Assembly (NCBI GenBank): GCA_963775505.1
Contig: CAVZIL010000001.1
Location: 372,001-436,000 of the forward strand
Direction of reading: 5' to 3'
Length of the DNA: 64,000 nucleotides
Origin: JAIBJN01 sp963775505
GTDB taxonomy: Bacteria; Actinomycetota; Thermoleophilia; Gaiellales; Gaiellaceae
Part shown: in pieces, positions 1 to 8,579 of the stretch
Position numbering within the stretch: position 1 is the first letter of the stretch
Layout of the letters: every line of letters starts with the position of its first letter
Position numbers and translations under genes: made by a program
The notes under the pieces: model-generated
Told to the model about the DNA's origin: nothing
The model's input: the letters and a program-made list of their open reading frames with translations, nothing else
Databases searched by the model: none

Positions 1-2380
1 CGTAGGCGGCCTCACGGATGAGCTCGTGACGGAACCGCACTGCGTGTTCCCCAGCGAGCGCCGGCTTCTCCGGCCGGAGGAGGTCACGCCGCAGGAGTTC
101 GTGCAGCACGCCCTCCGCGTCCGATCTCGACAGATCCTCGGAGAGCGCGAGCACCGAACCGAGATGGAAGACCTCGCCTTCGACAGCGCCGTGCTCGAGC
201 AGAGCTCGCTCCTGCGGCCCCAGAAGGTCGAGTCGTGCCGCCAGCAGGGCCTGGAGGACGGGTGGGAGGCCGAGATCTGCGGCGTTGGTGCCGCGCTCGC
301 CCACGTGGGCCAAGAGCTGCTCCAAGAAGAAGGGGTTCCCGCCCGCAGTTGCTGCGATGCGCGCGAGCCCGACCTCCTCCAGCGTCTTCCCGGCGAGTGC
401 GACGAGAAGCCCTCGACTCTCCTCGGCTGAGAGCGGGCCGAGCGTCAGCGAGGCTGCGTTCCGCTGGCCGCCTGCCCACTGGCGGTGGGTATCGAGGAGC
501 TCCGGCCGTGCGAGGCAGAGCAGAAGGACGGGAACGTCTCGAATCCAGCTCGCCAAGTGGTCGACGAGGTCCACGAGTGCGGCCTGGCCGTAGTGGACGT
601 CTTCGAAAACAAGCACCAACGGCTGTGTCCGGGCGATCTCCGCGAAGAATCGGCGAAAAGCCCAGAGCGCCTCTTCACCGGCGACTCCTTCTTCGAGGCC
701 GAGCGCAGTCGCCACGCCGCGGGCGACGGCCGGTCCGTCGTCAAGGCCCTGGACGAGCCCGTCGATCGTGCCCGGTCCCGCCGCTTGGAGAACCATTTCC
801 CGTACGGGCCAGTACGTGATTCCTTCTCCGTAGGCGGGACAGCGGCCCACGAGAAAGGTTGCCTCCGACCCGAGGAGTGGCTGAAACTCGCGGACGAGCC
901 TCGACTTTCCGATCCCTGGCTCGCCCAAGATCGTGACCAGATGACAGGCGCGCTCGCCGACCGAGCGATCGAATGCGTCACGAAGAAGGCGAAGCTCAGG
1001 CTCACGGCCGAAGAAGGGGGTCTCGGGACGAGGCCCGCTCGGAGTGACGCCGGGCAGGACCTCGAGGAGGCGGAACGCTCGTACAGGCGTCGACTCAGCC
1101 GAGGCCGCCGTCTGCCTGAGCTCAACGCGAACGGCACTGCCGAGGAGCGCACACGTCGTCTCCCCGAGCAAGATCTCGCCAGGTGCTGCCGCCTGTTCGA
1201 GGCGCGCGGCGACGCTTCCTGCGCTGCCGAGGAAAAGCGCGTCGTCCTCCTTCGCGCCCGGCGTCAGCACCTCTCCCGTGTTCAGTCCGGTTCGGGCCGC
1301 TAACTCGACGCCCAAGGTCGGCTTCAGCTCGGCGTTCAGCTCGGCCAGCCTTAGGCCTATCTCCTCTGCCGCGAGCACGGCGCGAAGGGCGTCGTCCTCG
1401 TGCGAGATCGGCGCCCCGAATACTGCAACGAATCCGTCACCGACGGAATCGTGCACCGCGCCTCCGTACTTCTCGCATGTCAGCCTCATCGTTTCGTGGC
1501 AGCGGATGAGCAGCGGCCGAAGGACTTCGGGATCGAGGAGCTCACCCAGCGTGGCCGAGCCGGCGAGGTCCCAGACCAGGCAGGTGACAATGCGCCGGAG
1601 CGCTCTCGCCGGCGCTGGGGCGGAGTCCGGCAAGCTAGGAGGGGCCCCGGCCTCCTGCCGGAGGATGGACTGCTCGAGCCCCCGAAGCTCCGGGGACGGT
1701 TCGATGCCGAGCTCCTCGACCAAGGTGCGCCGAGCCTCGCGATACGCAGCCAGCGCCTCCGCCTGGCGACCGGAGCGGTACAGCGCGAGCATCAGCTGAC
1801 CGCGTAGGCGCTCGCTCAGAGGGTGCTCGCCCACGAGCGCCTCGAGCTCGGGAACGACATCAGCGTGCCGGCCTAGCGCGAGATCCGCGTCGATCCGTGC
1901 CTCCGAGCAGGCGAGTCGAAGCTCCTCGAGACGTACGATCTCAGACTGGGCGAACCGCTCGAAGCGAACGTCGGCGAGGGCGGGCCCGCGCCAGAGGCCC
2001 AGCGCCCTGCGCAGGGTGTCGGCGGCGCCTGCCGCGTCGCCGCGCGCGAGCTCGGCTCGGCCTCTTGCCGCGAGTTCCTCGAAGCGGTCCGAATCGCGCT
2101 CGCCTGGTGCGAGCAGGAGCCGGTAGCCGCCTGCCTCCGAGAGGACGACCTCGGTACCGATTGCTCTGCGAAGCCGGGAGGCGACGCCCTGAGCGGCGTT
2201 GTGTGGGTTCGCCGGGAGCTTGTCGCCCCAGAGCTCCTCGATCACGCGATCGACGGGCACGGCCTCGGCGGGGTTGACCAGGAGCAGGGCGAGGAGGGCA
2301 CGGGGGCGCCCCCGCGGTAGCGCGAGTGGGCGACCGTCGTGGTCGAGCGCCTCGACAGGCCCGAGGATTCGAAACTCCAA
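1..2380 (-). CDS. SARP-type regulator with cyclase and AAA ATPase domains (3' end off window)
   Basis: The frame runs open from a TTG at 2380 to the window edge (about 793 residues) and gives MEFRILGPVEAL, the usual start of SARP/BTAD regulators; GGAGGGGG lies just upstream. Domains in order: winged-helix Trans_reg_C (about 1-95), BTAD helical repeats (about 96-245), a class III adenylate/guanylate cyclase domain (about 263-440) that keeps both metal aspartates (CLVWDLAGSATL and VGDGFVAVFG), then a LuxR/MalT-style ATPase with Walker A ILGEPGIGKSR (near 485) and Walker B VLVFEDVHYG. A C-terminal TPR region is expected beyond the edge. Probably a cytoplasmic transcription activator. It diverges from the permease at 3118, a possible target. 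The domain calls are sound; ligand and targets are unknown. Confidence 0.88.
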   Translation of the reverse strand, partial: MEFRILGPVEALDHDGRPLALPRGRPRALLALLLVNPAEAVPVDRVIEELWGDKLPANPHNAAQGVASRLRRAIGTEVVLSEAGGYRLLLAPGERDSDRFEELAARGRAELARGDAAGAADTLRRALGLWRGPALADVRFERFAQSEIVRLEELRLACSEARIDADLALGRHADVVPELEALVGEHPLSERLRGQLMLALYRSGRQAEALAAYREARRTLVEELGIEPSPELRGLEQSILRQEAGAPPSLPDSAPAPARALRRIVTCLVWDLAGSATLGELLDPEVLRPLLIRCHETMRLTCEKYGGAVHDSVGDGFVAVFGAPISHEDDALRAVLAAEEIGLRLAELNAELKPTLGVELAARTGLNTGEVLTPGAKEDDALFLGSAGSVAARLEQAAAPGEILLGETTCALLGSAVRVELRQTAASAESTPVRAFRLLEVLPGVTPSGPRPETPFFGREPELRLLRDAFDRSVGERACHLVTILGEPGIGKSRLVREFQPLLGSEATFLVGRCPAYGEGITYWPVREMVLQAAGPGTIDGLVQGLDDGPAVARGVATALGLEEGVAGEEALWAFRRFFAEIARTQPLVLVFEDVHYGQAALVDLVDHLASWIRDVPVLLLCLARPELLDTHRQWAGGQRNAASLTLGPLSAEESRGLLVALAGKTLEEVGLARIAATAGGNPFFLEQLLAHVGERGTNAADLGLPPVLQALLAARLDLLGPQERALLEHGAVEGEVFHLGSVLALSEDLSRSDAEGVLHELLRRDLLRPEKPALAGEHAVRFRHELIREAAY

Positions 2381-2390
2381 GTCCCCCTCC

Positions 2391-2473
2391 GTGAAAGCGG
2401 CGTGCAAGTGCCGTGACAGCGCTGCCGCCCATTGTTCCCGGTGCAACGAGGAAAAGGAAGCGATGGTGAGCGG
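2391..2473. repeat. Direct repeat copy 1 (leader between regulator and next gene)
   Basis: This 83-bp block matches 3046-3128 at the same offset throughout, with five mismatches and no gaps. It covers the 5' flank of the regulator and ends in a purine-rich ribosome binding site plus an ATG at 2462. In this copy that reading frame stops after about 20 codons. The second copy drives the permease, so this copy looks like the orphaned duplicate. Confidence 0.85.
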
Positions 2474-2552
2474 TTACTGCGAGATCAGAGGGAAGACCCG
2501 GCTCGCTCCCGCCCGTCGTGAGTGAAGGCGCACGAGACGAAGGAGGCACGAA

Positions 2553-2735
2553 ATGCGCGCAGGGGCAAGAGCTACGTCGACCGTCGCGCGGCACCTACCG
2601 CAGCGGCGCCAGCCAGAGCAGGAAGCAACTGTGGGGTCGGTCGTGGCCCTCGAAGAGCTGGCGAGCACCCTCGAGCGGGCGCTCGACCGCGTCAAAGAGT
2701 TGCGCGAGCAGGAGCGGGCGGCGGCTGCCGCGTAG
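2553..2735 (+). CDS. Small hypothetical protein, 60 aa, helical
   Basis: A short frame with a very good ribosome binding site (GAAGGAGG, 6 bases before the ATG). The product is basic at the N-terminus. It then has a heptad-like helix from about residue 29 (VVALEELASTLERALDRVKE) and an Ala-rich tail, so it may form a small coiled coil. I recognise no family. It sits inside a stretch of gene debris between two copies of a duplicated leader, so it could itself be a remnant. The ribosome binding site is the main argument for a real gene. Confidence 0.4.
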   Translation: MRAGARATSTVARHLPQRRQPEQEATVGSVVALEELASTLERALDRVKELREQERAAAAA

Positions 2736-2746
2736 CGCGCGTCACG

Positions 2747-2945
2747 TCACGAGGCCTTCTCCTCGTGGCCGCCGAACTCCTTACGCATCGCGGAGAGGAG
2801 CTTTCGGCGAAGTCGTCGAGGCCGCGTGAGCTGAAGCGCGAGTAGAGCGCGGCCGTCAGGAACGCCCTCGGCGAAGGCAGCGAGTGTCGTCCAGCGGCCC
2901 TCGCCGGAGTCCGAGACTCGGCCGGCAAACTCTCGAGCTTCTCTG
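2747..2945 (-). pseudogene. C-terminal fragment of 6-phosphogluconate dehydrogenase, frameshifted
   Basis: Three minus-strand frames read in turn give the C-terminus of the short (YqeC/GndA-type) 6-phosphogluconate dehydrogenase: GRVSDSGEGRW, then a shift to AALYSRFSSRGLDDFAE, then a shift to LLSAMRKEFGGHEEK and a stop at 2747. These are family-specific C-terminal motifs. The N-terminal and NADP-binding parts are absent and two frameshifts break the rest, so this is a relic. It abuts a scrap of a SARP/BTAD gene at about 2946. Confidence 0.8.
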
Positions 2946-3017
2946 CTCGGGAATGACGTGCCGGCCGAGCGCGAGATCCGCGTCGACCCGTGCCTCAGAG
3001 CAGGCGAGCCGAAGGTC
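2946..3017 (-). pseudogene. Scrap of a SARP/BTAD regulator gene
   Basis: Translation gives LRLACSEARVDADLALGRH followed by VIPE. The first part is nearly identical to LRLACSEARIDADLALGRH in the BTAD domain of the regulator at 1-2380, and the DNA also matches closely, apart from a 6-base deletion just after the His codon. It has no start or domain context. It is a leftover of a second copy of that regulator, fused on one side to a 6PGDH tail and followed after about 28 bp by the duplicated leader at 3046. Confidence 0.8.
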
Positions 3018-3045
3018 TTGTGGATTCTCCGGCAGCCGGTCGCCC

Positions 3046-3128
3046 GTGAAAGCGGCGTGCAAGTGCCGTGACAGCGCTGCCGCCCATTGTTCCCGCTGCA
3101 GCGAGGAAAGGAAAGCGATGGTCAGCGG
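3046..3128. repeat. Direct repeat copy 2 (leader and start of permease)
   Basis: Matches 2391-2473 over 83 bp (78 identical). It carries the ribosome binding site (GAGGAAAGGAAAG) and the ATG at 3118 that the permease uses. The duplicated unit therefore contains a regulator-proximal leader plus the first four codons of a gene, which implies duplication of a divergent promoter region followed by deletion. Confidence 0.85.
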
Positions 3129-4626
3129 GGTGGAGCAGTCACTCCAATTTCACCAGCTTGAGGGCTCGAAGCTGCGGCGCGAGCTCGGCCGTCTGGACAC
3201 GGTCTGCCTGCTGATCGCGGCAGTCGTCGTCATCGACACGCTCGGCGCCGTCGCGAACGGGGGTGCACAGTCGCTGACCTGGCTGGCGGTCGTCTCCCTG
3301 ACCTTCTTCGTCCCGGCCGGCCTTGTCATCTCCGAGCTGGGCGCCGCCTTCCCGCAGGAGGGCGGTTCCTACGTCTGGACACGGCTCGCGTTCGGACGGC
3401 TCTGCGGCGCCTTGACGGCCTTCTTCTACTGGATCGAGTCACCGATCTGGCTGGGCGGGTCGCTCACCATCACCGCAGTGACCGTTTTCGGCGAGTTCTT
3501 CGCGCCGCTAGAGGGGATCTGGCGCTATCTCTTCGCGCTCGGCTTCATCTGGACCGCGATCGCGGTGGCGATTGCTCCGCTTGCGAAGGGGAAGCGTGTG
3601 CCGGCTAGCGGAGCGGCGGCGCAGGTCGTCCTCCTCACCGTCTTCACCGCGACCGTCGGCCTCTACGCACTCGAGCACGGAGCCCACGGCATCGCGCTGG
3701 GGCACCTCTCGCCCACGTGGGCCGTGTTCCTCGCCGTCGCTCCCGTGCTCTTCTACAACTTCGTCGGGTTCGAGCTGCCGTCCGCCGCCGCCGGGGAGAT
3801 GCGCAACCCGCAGCGCGACATTCCCGCCTCGATCGCCCGAGCCGGGGTGCTCACGCTCGTGCTCTACAGCGTCCCGATCATTGCGATCCTCGCCGTCGTC
3901 CCCGCGGATCGGATCACGAGCCTGGCCGGGTTCATCGACGCGATGAAGAGCGTTTTCACTGTGTACGGCGGCCACGTTTCACCCGACGGCACGGTTGTGC
4001 TGTCCGGCGCGGGGCAGGCCGTCGGTGCCTTCGCGGCGGCGGGCTTCATGTGGATTCTGCTCGCCAACGGTCTCACCTGGGTGATGGGCACCGGCCGGAG
4101 TCAGGCGGTCGCCTGCCTGGACGGCGCCGGCCCACCCGGCCTGGGACGCTTTTCATCTCGTCTCGGGACCCCGGTGGTCATGTGTCTGGTCTCGGGCGGC
4201 GTAGCAACGGTGACGATGGCCGCTGCCTTCGCGGTCTCGGGGAGCAACGGCGAGCGCTACTTCAGCGTCGTCCTCTCGCTCTCGATCGTCCTCCTTGCCG
4301 TCTCGAACATGGCAGTGTTTCCCGCCCTCATCAAGCTTCGCCGCTCGCACCCGGACGTCGTGCGGCCCTTCCGCGTCCCTGGCGGAGCTGTGGGCGCCTG
4401 GTTGTGCAGCGTGCTCGCCACGGCGTGGACGGCGTTCGCGATCCTGGCCGTGCTGTGGCCCGGGCTGGGCACCCCCGATCCCGACGCCGCGCTCCCCGAT
4501 GGATTCGCCGGTGACCGTCTCGGCTTCCTTCTCGCCGAGCTCGTTCCACTGGCGCTCTTGCTTGCCGCCGCCCTGGCTTTCGCCCGCCTCGGCCGGCGCT
4601 CGACTCGCGCCCCTGAGGCGGCTTAG
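3118..4626 (+). CDS. APC-family amino acid/polyamine permease
   Basis: 502 residues with about 12 hydrophobic segments, starting near residue 28. The first helix is followed by the glycine-rich turn of the APC superfamily, and the loop after helix 2 has ELGAAFPQEGGSYVW, the typical APC signature. Inner-membrane proton- or sodium-coupled uptake of an amino acid or amine is likely. The start at 3118 is chosen because the duplicated leader places a purine-rich ribosome binding site 3-10 bases upstream and the N-terminus then has a normal length. It lies 38 bp before an agmatinase-type gene, so the pair may take up and hydrolyse a guanidino compound. Substrate is not determinable from sequence. 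Confidence 0.88.
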   Translation: MVSGVEQSLQFHQLEGSKLRRELGRLDTVCLLIAAVVVIDTLGAVANGGAQSLTWLAVVSLTFFVPAGLVISELGAAFPQEGGSYVWTRLAFGRLCGALTAFFYWIESPIWLGGSLTITAVTVFGEFFAPLEGIWRYLFALGFIWTAIAVAIAPLAKGKRVPASGAAAQVVLLTVFTATVGLYALEHGAHGIALGHLSPTWAVFLAVAPVLFYNFVGFELPSAAAGEMRNPQRDIPASIARAGVLTLVLYSVPIIAILAVVPADRITSLAGFIDAMKSVFTVYGGHVSPDGTVVLSGAGQAVGAFAAAGFMWILLANGLTWVMGTGRSQAVACLDGAGPPGLGRFSSRLGTPVVMCLVSGGVATVTMAAAFAVSGSNGERYFSVVLSLSIVLLAVSNMAVFPALIKLRRSHPDVVRPFRVPGGAVGAWLCSVLATAWTAFAILAVLWPGLGTPDPDAALPDGFAGDRLGFLLAELVPLALLLAAALAFARLGRRSTRAPEAA

Positions 4627-4664
4627 GGAACAACCTCACCTGTAGGGGCGTAGACTCAGGCGCC

Positions 4665-5630
4665 GTGATCGACCCCACCAAACGGTGGCCGCGTGGGCAC
4701 GACGGGAAGCCTGAGTACGCAGGGCTTCTCACCTTCGCGTCCATGCCCTACACGGAAGAAGCGGCCGAGCTCCAGGGAATCGACGTCGCCATCGTGGGGG
4801 CGCCGACCGACGACCTCACCTCTGACCGACCGGGTACACGGTTCGGCCCGCGTGCGATACGCGCGGCAAGCTGTGCGCCGGGGCCGCACCTCGAGGCGAA
4901 GGTCGACGCCTTCGCAGAGCTCTCGGTGGTGGACTTCGGCGACGCCCCGGTGATCCCGGCCGATCCCGTCCGGACGCACGCAGCCATCGAGGAGCTCGTC
5001 GGCCAAGTGCTCGCTGCCGGGGCGATCCCGGTCGTTCTCGGTGGCGACCACTCGATCTCGGAGCCCGACATCCGCGCCGTGGCCGCCGCGCGCGGCCCTG
5101 TCGGATTGGTCCACCTCGACACCCACACCGACACCGGGACCGAGGTCTACGGCGTCGAGATCTCGCACGGCACGCCCTTCTACCGCCTGGTCGAGCAGGG
5201 CCACGTCGATCCGCGGCGCTACGTCCAGATCGGCCTGCGCGGCTACTGGCCGGGCGAGGCGGAGTTCGCGTGGCAGGCCCAGCACGGGGTGACGAGCTAC
5301 TTCATGTACGACGTGCGCGAGCTCGGGATCGAGGAGGTCGTCGGGCGCACCGTCGGCCTCGTGGGCGACGGGCCGGTCTTCCTCACGATCGACGTGGACG
5401 TCCTCGACCCGGCGTTCGCGCCGGGCACGGGCACGCCGGAGCCCGGGGGAATGACCACCGGCGACCTCCTCTGGGCCGCGCGCACGCTGGCGACGGAACT
5501 GGAGCTCGTGGGCGCGGACGTGGTCGAGGTCATCCCGACGGCGGTCGGCTCGGCCGATATCACGGCGCTCGCCGCCGACCGGATCGTCAGGGAGATCCTC
5601 ACCGGGATCGCCCTGCGCCGCCGCGCCTGA
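4665..5630 (+). CDS. Agmatinase/guanidino ureohydrolase family enzyme
   Basis: 321 residues from a GTG. Ureohydrolases use two Mn ions to cleave a guanidino group to urea plus an amine. All six metal ligands are visible: His129 in GGDHS, Asp152/His154/Asp156 in HLDTHTD, and Asp243/Asp245 in TIDVDVLDP, followed by the family signature PGTGTPEPGG. SHGTPF is also typical of agmatinase rather than arginase. Agmatinase, guanidinobutyrase and guanidinopropionase cannot be told apart here. The 38-bp gap to the upstream permease suggests one transcript. Confidence 0.87.
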   Translation: MIDPTKRWPRGHDGKPEYAGLLTFASMPYTEEAAELQGIDVAIVGAPTDDLTSDRPGTRFGPRAIRAASCAPGPHLEAKVDAFAELSVVDFGDAPVIPADPVRTHAAIEELVGQVLAAGAIPVVLGGDHSISEPDIRAVAAARGPVGLVHLDTHTDTGTEVYGVEISHGTPFYRLVEQGHVDPRRYVQIGLRGYWPGEAEFAWQAQHGVTSYFMYDVRELGIEEVVGRTVGLVGDGPVFLTIDVDVLDPAFAPGTGTPEPGGMTTGDLLWAARTLATELELVGADVVEVIPTAVGSADITALAADRIVREILTGIALRRRA

Positions 5631-5632
5631 GC

Positions 5633-6736
5633 TCAGCGAGAGCGAGGCCGTTCGCCGAGAGCCCCGACGACGGCGTACTCATAGGTCGCGTACGCCTCGA
5701 TCATGCCGGCGGGAAGACCGCGATAGCGGTTGCCGGGGAGGACTTCCCTCCGCTCCTCGAGCAGGTCTGCGGTCTCGGGGTCGAAGACGAGCAGGTAGCG
5801 GAAGAAGAAGTCGGTGGGCTCGTTCTCCAGGATGTCGATCGCGACAGCCACGCCGCGCCGTCCGAGGCGGTCGGTGGTCTCCCCGACGAGGATCACGCCG
5901 GGGACCCGCGCCAGGGCCTCGTACGCTCCCGCTCGCTGCTGGGGCGACGCCCTGGCCTCGCGAAGCACGTCGCTGAAATGGTGGAACATCGCTCTGGTGA
6001 AGTGGACGTCGAAGGGGATTCCAGGGTCGCGCGTGCTGCGCTCGGCGGCCTCCTCGAACTGCTCGTAGATCGCGTCGGCATCGCTCGGCAGGTCGAGGGG
6101 GCCGCCGTACCAGTGGCGAGCAGGGATGCCGGCGAGGATCCCCGAGAACGGCGTCTTCGCCTCGAGCTCGGGTCGCCCCAGCTGGATCCAGCGCTCCCGC
6201 TCCTCTTCGCTCAGGAACTGGAGCTCGCCCGCTCTGCGCTCGCGCAGCTCCGCGTCGCCGGGCTCGTCGCCGAGCCATAGCTCGCGGACGTGGGGCACGA
6301 GAGCGTCGCCGCCGTCAAGGAAGGCCCCGGCGTCGGGAGAGGGAAAGTACCCCATCGTGAGGACTGCGTTGTCGGATCGCACGTAGAGGTACTGACCGGG
6401 CGGGATCCCGTCCTGGGCGCGCGCGGCCTCGGCCGCGTCCCGAAGCGCGGCGGCGGCCGGGGTCACGGCCACCCGCTCCGGTGTCGGACCGACGCCGATC
6501 GCGAGCAGCGCGACGACTCCGACCGTTGCTGCGGCTACGGCGGCGATGAGCCAGCGCCGGCCGTGCCGCGGGCGGCGGTCCAGAAGAGCCGCGCCCTGCA
6601 GATCGCCGTCGCGGCCGGCCACGATTCGCTCGAAGAGCGCCTCTGCGTCCTGCGACCGCGATTCCCCGGCCAGGTCCCGATCACGGACCGGCTGCAGCCG
6701 GGCGACCATCTCGTCGAGCTGGTTGCTCGTGCTCAT
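5633..6736 (-). CDS. Membrane-anchored partner of ECF sigma factor (CU044_5270-like)
   Basis: 367 residues from an ATG that overlaps the stop of the sigma gene (ATGA), so the two are translationally coupled. A cytoplasmic N-terminus of about 65 residues is followed by one membrane helix (about 66-85) and a large extracytoplasmic domain containing GQYLYVRSDNAV and a late segment GVAVAIDILENEPTDFFFRY. This layout is typical of actinobacterial proteins encoded next to ECF sigma factors and presumed to act as anti-sigma or sensor proteins. No zinc-binding HxxxCxxC anti-sigma motif is seen. Its 3' end converges on the agmatinase gene 2 bp away. Confidence 0.7.
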   Translation of the reverse strand: MSTSNQLDEMVARLQPVRDRDLAGESRSQDAEALFERIVAGRDGDLQGAALLDRRPRHGRRWLIAAVAAATVGVVALLAIGVGPTPERVAVTPAAAALRDAAEAARAQDGIPPGQYLYVRSDNAVLTMGYFPSPDAGAFLDGGDALVPHVRELWLGDEPGDAELRERRAGELQFLSEEERERWIQLGRPELEAKTPFSGILAGIPARHWYGGPLDLPSDADAIYEQFEEAAERSTRDPGIPFDVHFTRAMFHHFSDVLREARASPQQRAGAYEALARVPGVILVGETTDRLGRRGVAVAIDILENEPTDFFFRYLLVFDPETADLLEERREVLPGNRYRGLPAGMIEAYATYEYAVVGALGERPRSR

Positions 6737-7317
6737 CGGGGCTCCCTCCTCAGTGCCTGCTCGGCCTCGATCGAGGCCAAGGACCAACGCGTCGTGTCCG
6801 CCTCGGTGCGCTGCAACTCACGCGCCAGCCGCCGGCGGGCCCGGTGCAGCCGAATCCTGGCCGCGTTGCGGGAGCACCCTAGGACTGTCGCGATCTCGCC
6901 CGGATCGAGCTCCTCCCAGGCCGCGAGCGCCAGTAGCTCGCGGTCGTCGTCCTTCAGTCGCCGGAAGGCCGCGCCCACCGAAGCGAGCTGGTCATCCGCG
7001 TCCGCCCGGGGCCGCGCCGGCGAGGTCGGCTCCGCCTGGAGGCGACCCCAGAGGCGTCCGCGTCGTCGTTGGCCGCGACGTTGGTTGGCGAGGGCGTTGC
7101 GGGCGACCCCGTACAGCCACGGCCTGGCGTCGCCTCCGCGAGGGACCTCCTCCAACCGGCGCCAGGCCGCGAGGAAGGTCTCGGCCACGACGTCCTCGGC
7201 ATCCTCACGCGTTGCCGCCCTTCGAAGCGCGTAGCCGAGAACGCGGTGGTAGTTCGCGTCGTAGACGGCCCGGAACCGAGCGCGACGGGAGTCCTGGGGC
7301 TCGGGCGTCGCGGTCAT
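6733..7317 (-). CDS. ECF RNA polymerase sigma factor
   Basis: 194 residues. Region 2 reads DANYHRVLGYALRRAATRED then AEDVVAETFLAAWRRL. Region 4 has LLALAAWEELDPGEIATVL followed by the helix-turn-helix end CSRNAARIRLHRARRRL. Region 1 is absent, as in the ECF class. It is followed with 4-bp overlap by its membrane partner. It probably directs polymerase to its own promoter and a small regulon in response to an envelope signal; the signal is unknown. Confidence 0.9.
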   Translation of the reverse strand: MTATPEPQDSRRARFRAVYDANYHRVLGYALRRAATREDAEDVVAETFLAAWRRLEEVPRGGDARPWLYGVARNALANQRRGQRRRGRLWGRLQAEPTSPARPRADADDQLASVGAAFRRLKDDDRELLALAAWEELDPGEIATVLGCSRNAARIRLHRARRRLARELQRTEADTTRWSLASIEAEQALRREPR

Positions 7318-7484
7318 TGCACGTTCATGTCCGCCACCGGGCGGATCATTTCAGCCGCTTGCGCTGCGCAGGGTTGCGGCGTGAACTCGGCCGAGCTGGC
7401 GGCGGGCGGTTCTTGAGCACCGCGCCCACCCCGCTGACCGCGGAGGCAGTGGCAAGCCGAGCCTGACTCCGAAATAGTCGGCTC

Positions 7485-8408
7485 ATGGCCGACGTCGTCT
7501 GCCTGGGGATCCTCGTCGCGGACGTGATCGCGCGTCGGGTTGACGACCTCCCGGCGCGCGGCTCGCTCGGGCTCGTCGACGAGATCTCGTTACGCGGTGG
7601 CGGCTGTGCGCTGAACACGGCAAGCGTGCTCGCCCGGTTCGGGCTCCCGGCCTCGGTGGTCGGGAAGGTCGGCGCCGATCCTCTCGGGGACTTCGTCCTC
7701 GGGCTCCTCGACGAGCGTGGCATCGAACGGCGCGGCGTCCTGCGGGATCCGGAGGCGCCGACCTCGGTGACGGTCGTCCTCGTGGACTCGGGCGGTGAGC
7801 GGACCTTTCTCCACCTCCCCGGCGCCAACGGATGCCTGCGGCTGGATGAGCTCGACGAGGACGTGCTCTTCTCAGGCCGTGCCCTGCACCTGGCTGGCGC
7901 CCTTGTCATGCCCGAGCTCGACGGCGAGCCCGCGGCAGCGGTGCTGAAACGGGCAAAGGAGCGCGGCCTGACGACCAGTCTCGACACGGTCTGGGACGCC
8001 ACCGGCCGCTGGGAGCGCCTCCTGCCGAGCCTGCCCTTCGTGGATGTCTTCGTCCCCAGCCTCGCCGAGGCCGCCGAGGTCTCCGGCGAGCAGAAGGCTC
8101 CGGCAGCCGCCGCGTGGCTTCGGAAGCGCGGAGTCGGGACGGTCGCACTGAAGCTCGGCGGAGACGGCTGCTACATCGCGGGAGAGGAGTTCGAGGGCTT
8201 CGTGGCCGCCTCGGCGGTGGATGCCCTCGACAGCACGGGAGCGGGAGACGCGTTCGCCGCCGGGTTCCTCTACGGCCACCTGGCGGGTTGGCCGCAGGAG
8301 CGCACTGCGGCATTCGCCAACGCCGCGGGCGCGCTCGCGACGACCGCGGTCGGCGCCGTCGATGGCGTCACCGGCCTGGACACGGTGCTTGCGCTTGCTC
8401 GGAGGTGA
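7485..8408 (+). CDS. PfkB-family carbohydrate/nucleoside kinase
   Basis: 307 residues with the ribokinase fold landmarks: an N-terminal GGGCALNTASVLARFG (sugar-binding/lid region) and the C-terminal signature DSTGAGDAF (about 249-257), where the second Asp is the catalytic base and the glycines form the anion hole. It phosphorylates a sugar or related alcohol with ATP in the cytoplasm. The substrate cannot be read from the sequence. It stands alone, followed 2 bp later by a convergent tRNA gene. Confidence 0.88.
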   Translation: MADVVCLGILVADVIARRVDDLPARGSLGLVDEISLRGGGCALNTASVLARFGLPASVVGKVGADPLGDFVLGLLDERGIERRGVLRDPEAPTSVTVVLVDSGGERTFLHLPGANGCLRLDELDEDVLFSGRALHLAGALVMPELDGEPAAAVLKRAKERGLTTSLDTVWDATGRWERLLPSLPFVDVFVPSLAEAAEVSGEQKAPAAAAWLRKRGVGTVALKLGGDGCYIAGEEFEGFVAASAVDALDSTGAGDAFAAGFLYGHLAGWPQERTAAFANAAGALATTAVGAVDGVTGLDTVLALARR

Positions 8409-8410
8409 GG

Positions 8411-8482
8411 TGCCCCCGGCACGAATCGAACGTGCGCACGCGGTTTAGGAAACCGCTGCTCTATCCACTGAGCTACGGGGGC
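8411..8482 (-). tRNA. tRNA-Arg (anticodon CCT)
   Basis: Read on the minus strand the 72 nt fold as a cloverleaf: acceptor GCCCCCG/CGGGGGC with discriminator A, D-stem GCTC/GAGC, anticodon stem GCGGT/ACCGC around loop TTCCTAA (anticodon CCT, reading AGG), and T-arm GCACG-TTCGATT-CGTGC. CCA is not encoded. The 3' end lies 2 bp from the stop codon of the convergent kinase gene. Confidence 0.93.
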
Positions 8483-8579
8483 GCGGCGCTCACGGTAGCA
8501 CCCGCTCTCGCCGGCTCACGGCGTCGCGTCTGCGGGTCAGCACAAGTAGTCTCCCGCCACACCGCAAGGAGGTGCTGCC

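Noticed and set aside
5633..6736. Zinc-binding anti-sigma factor for the ECF gene
   Set aside because: No H-x3-C-x2-C motif; I call it a membrane-anchored partner only.
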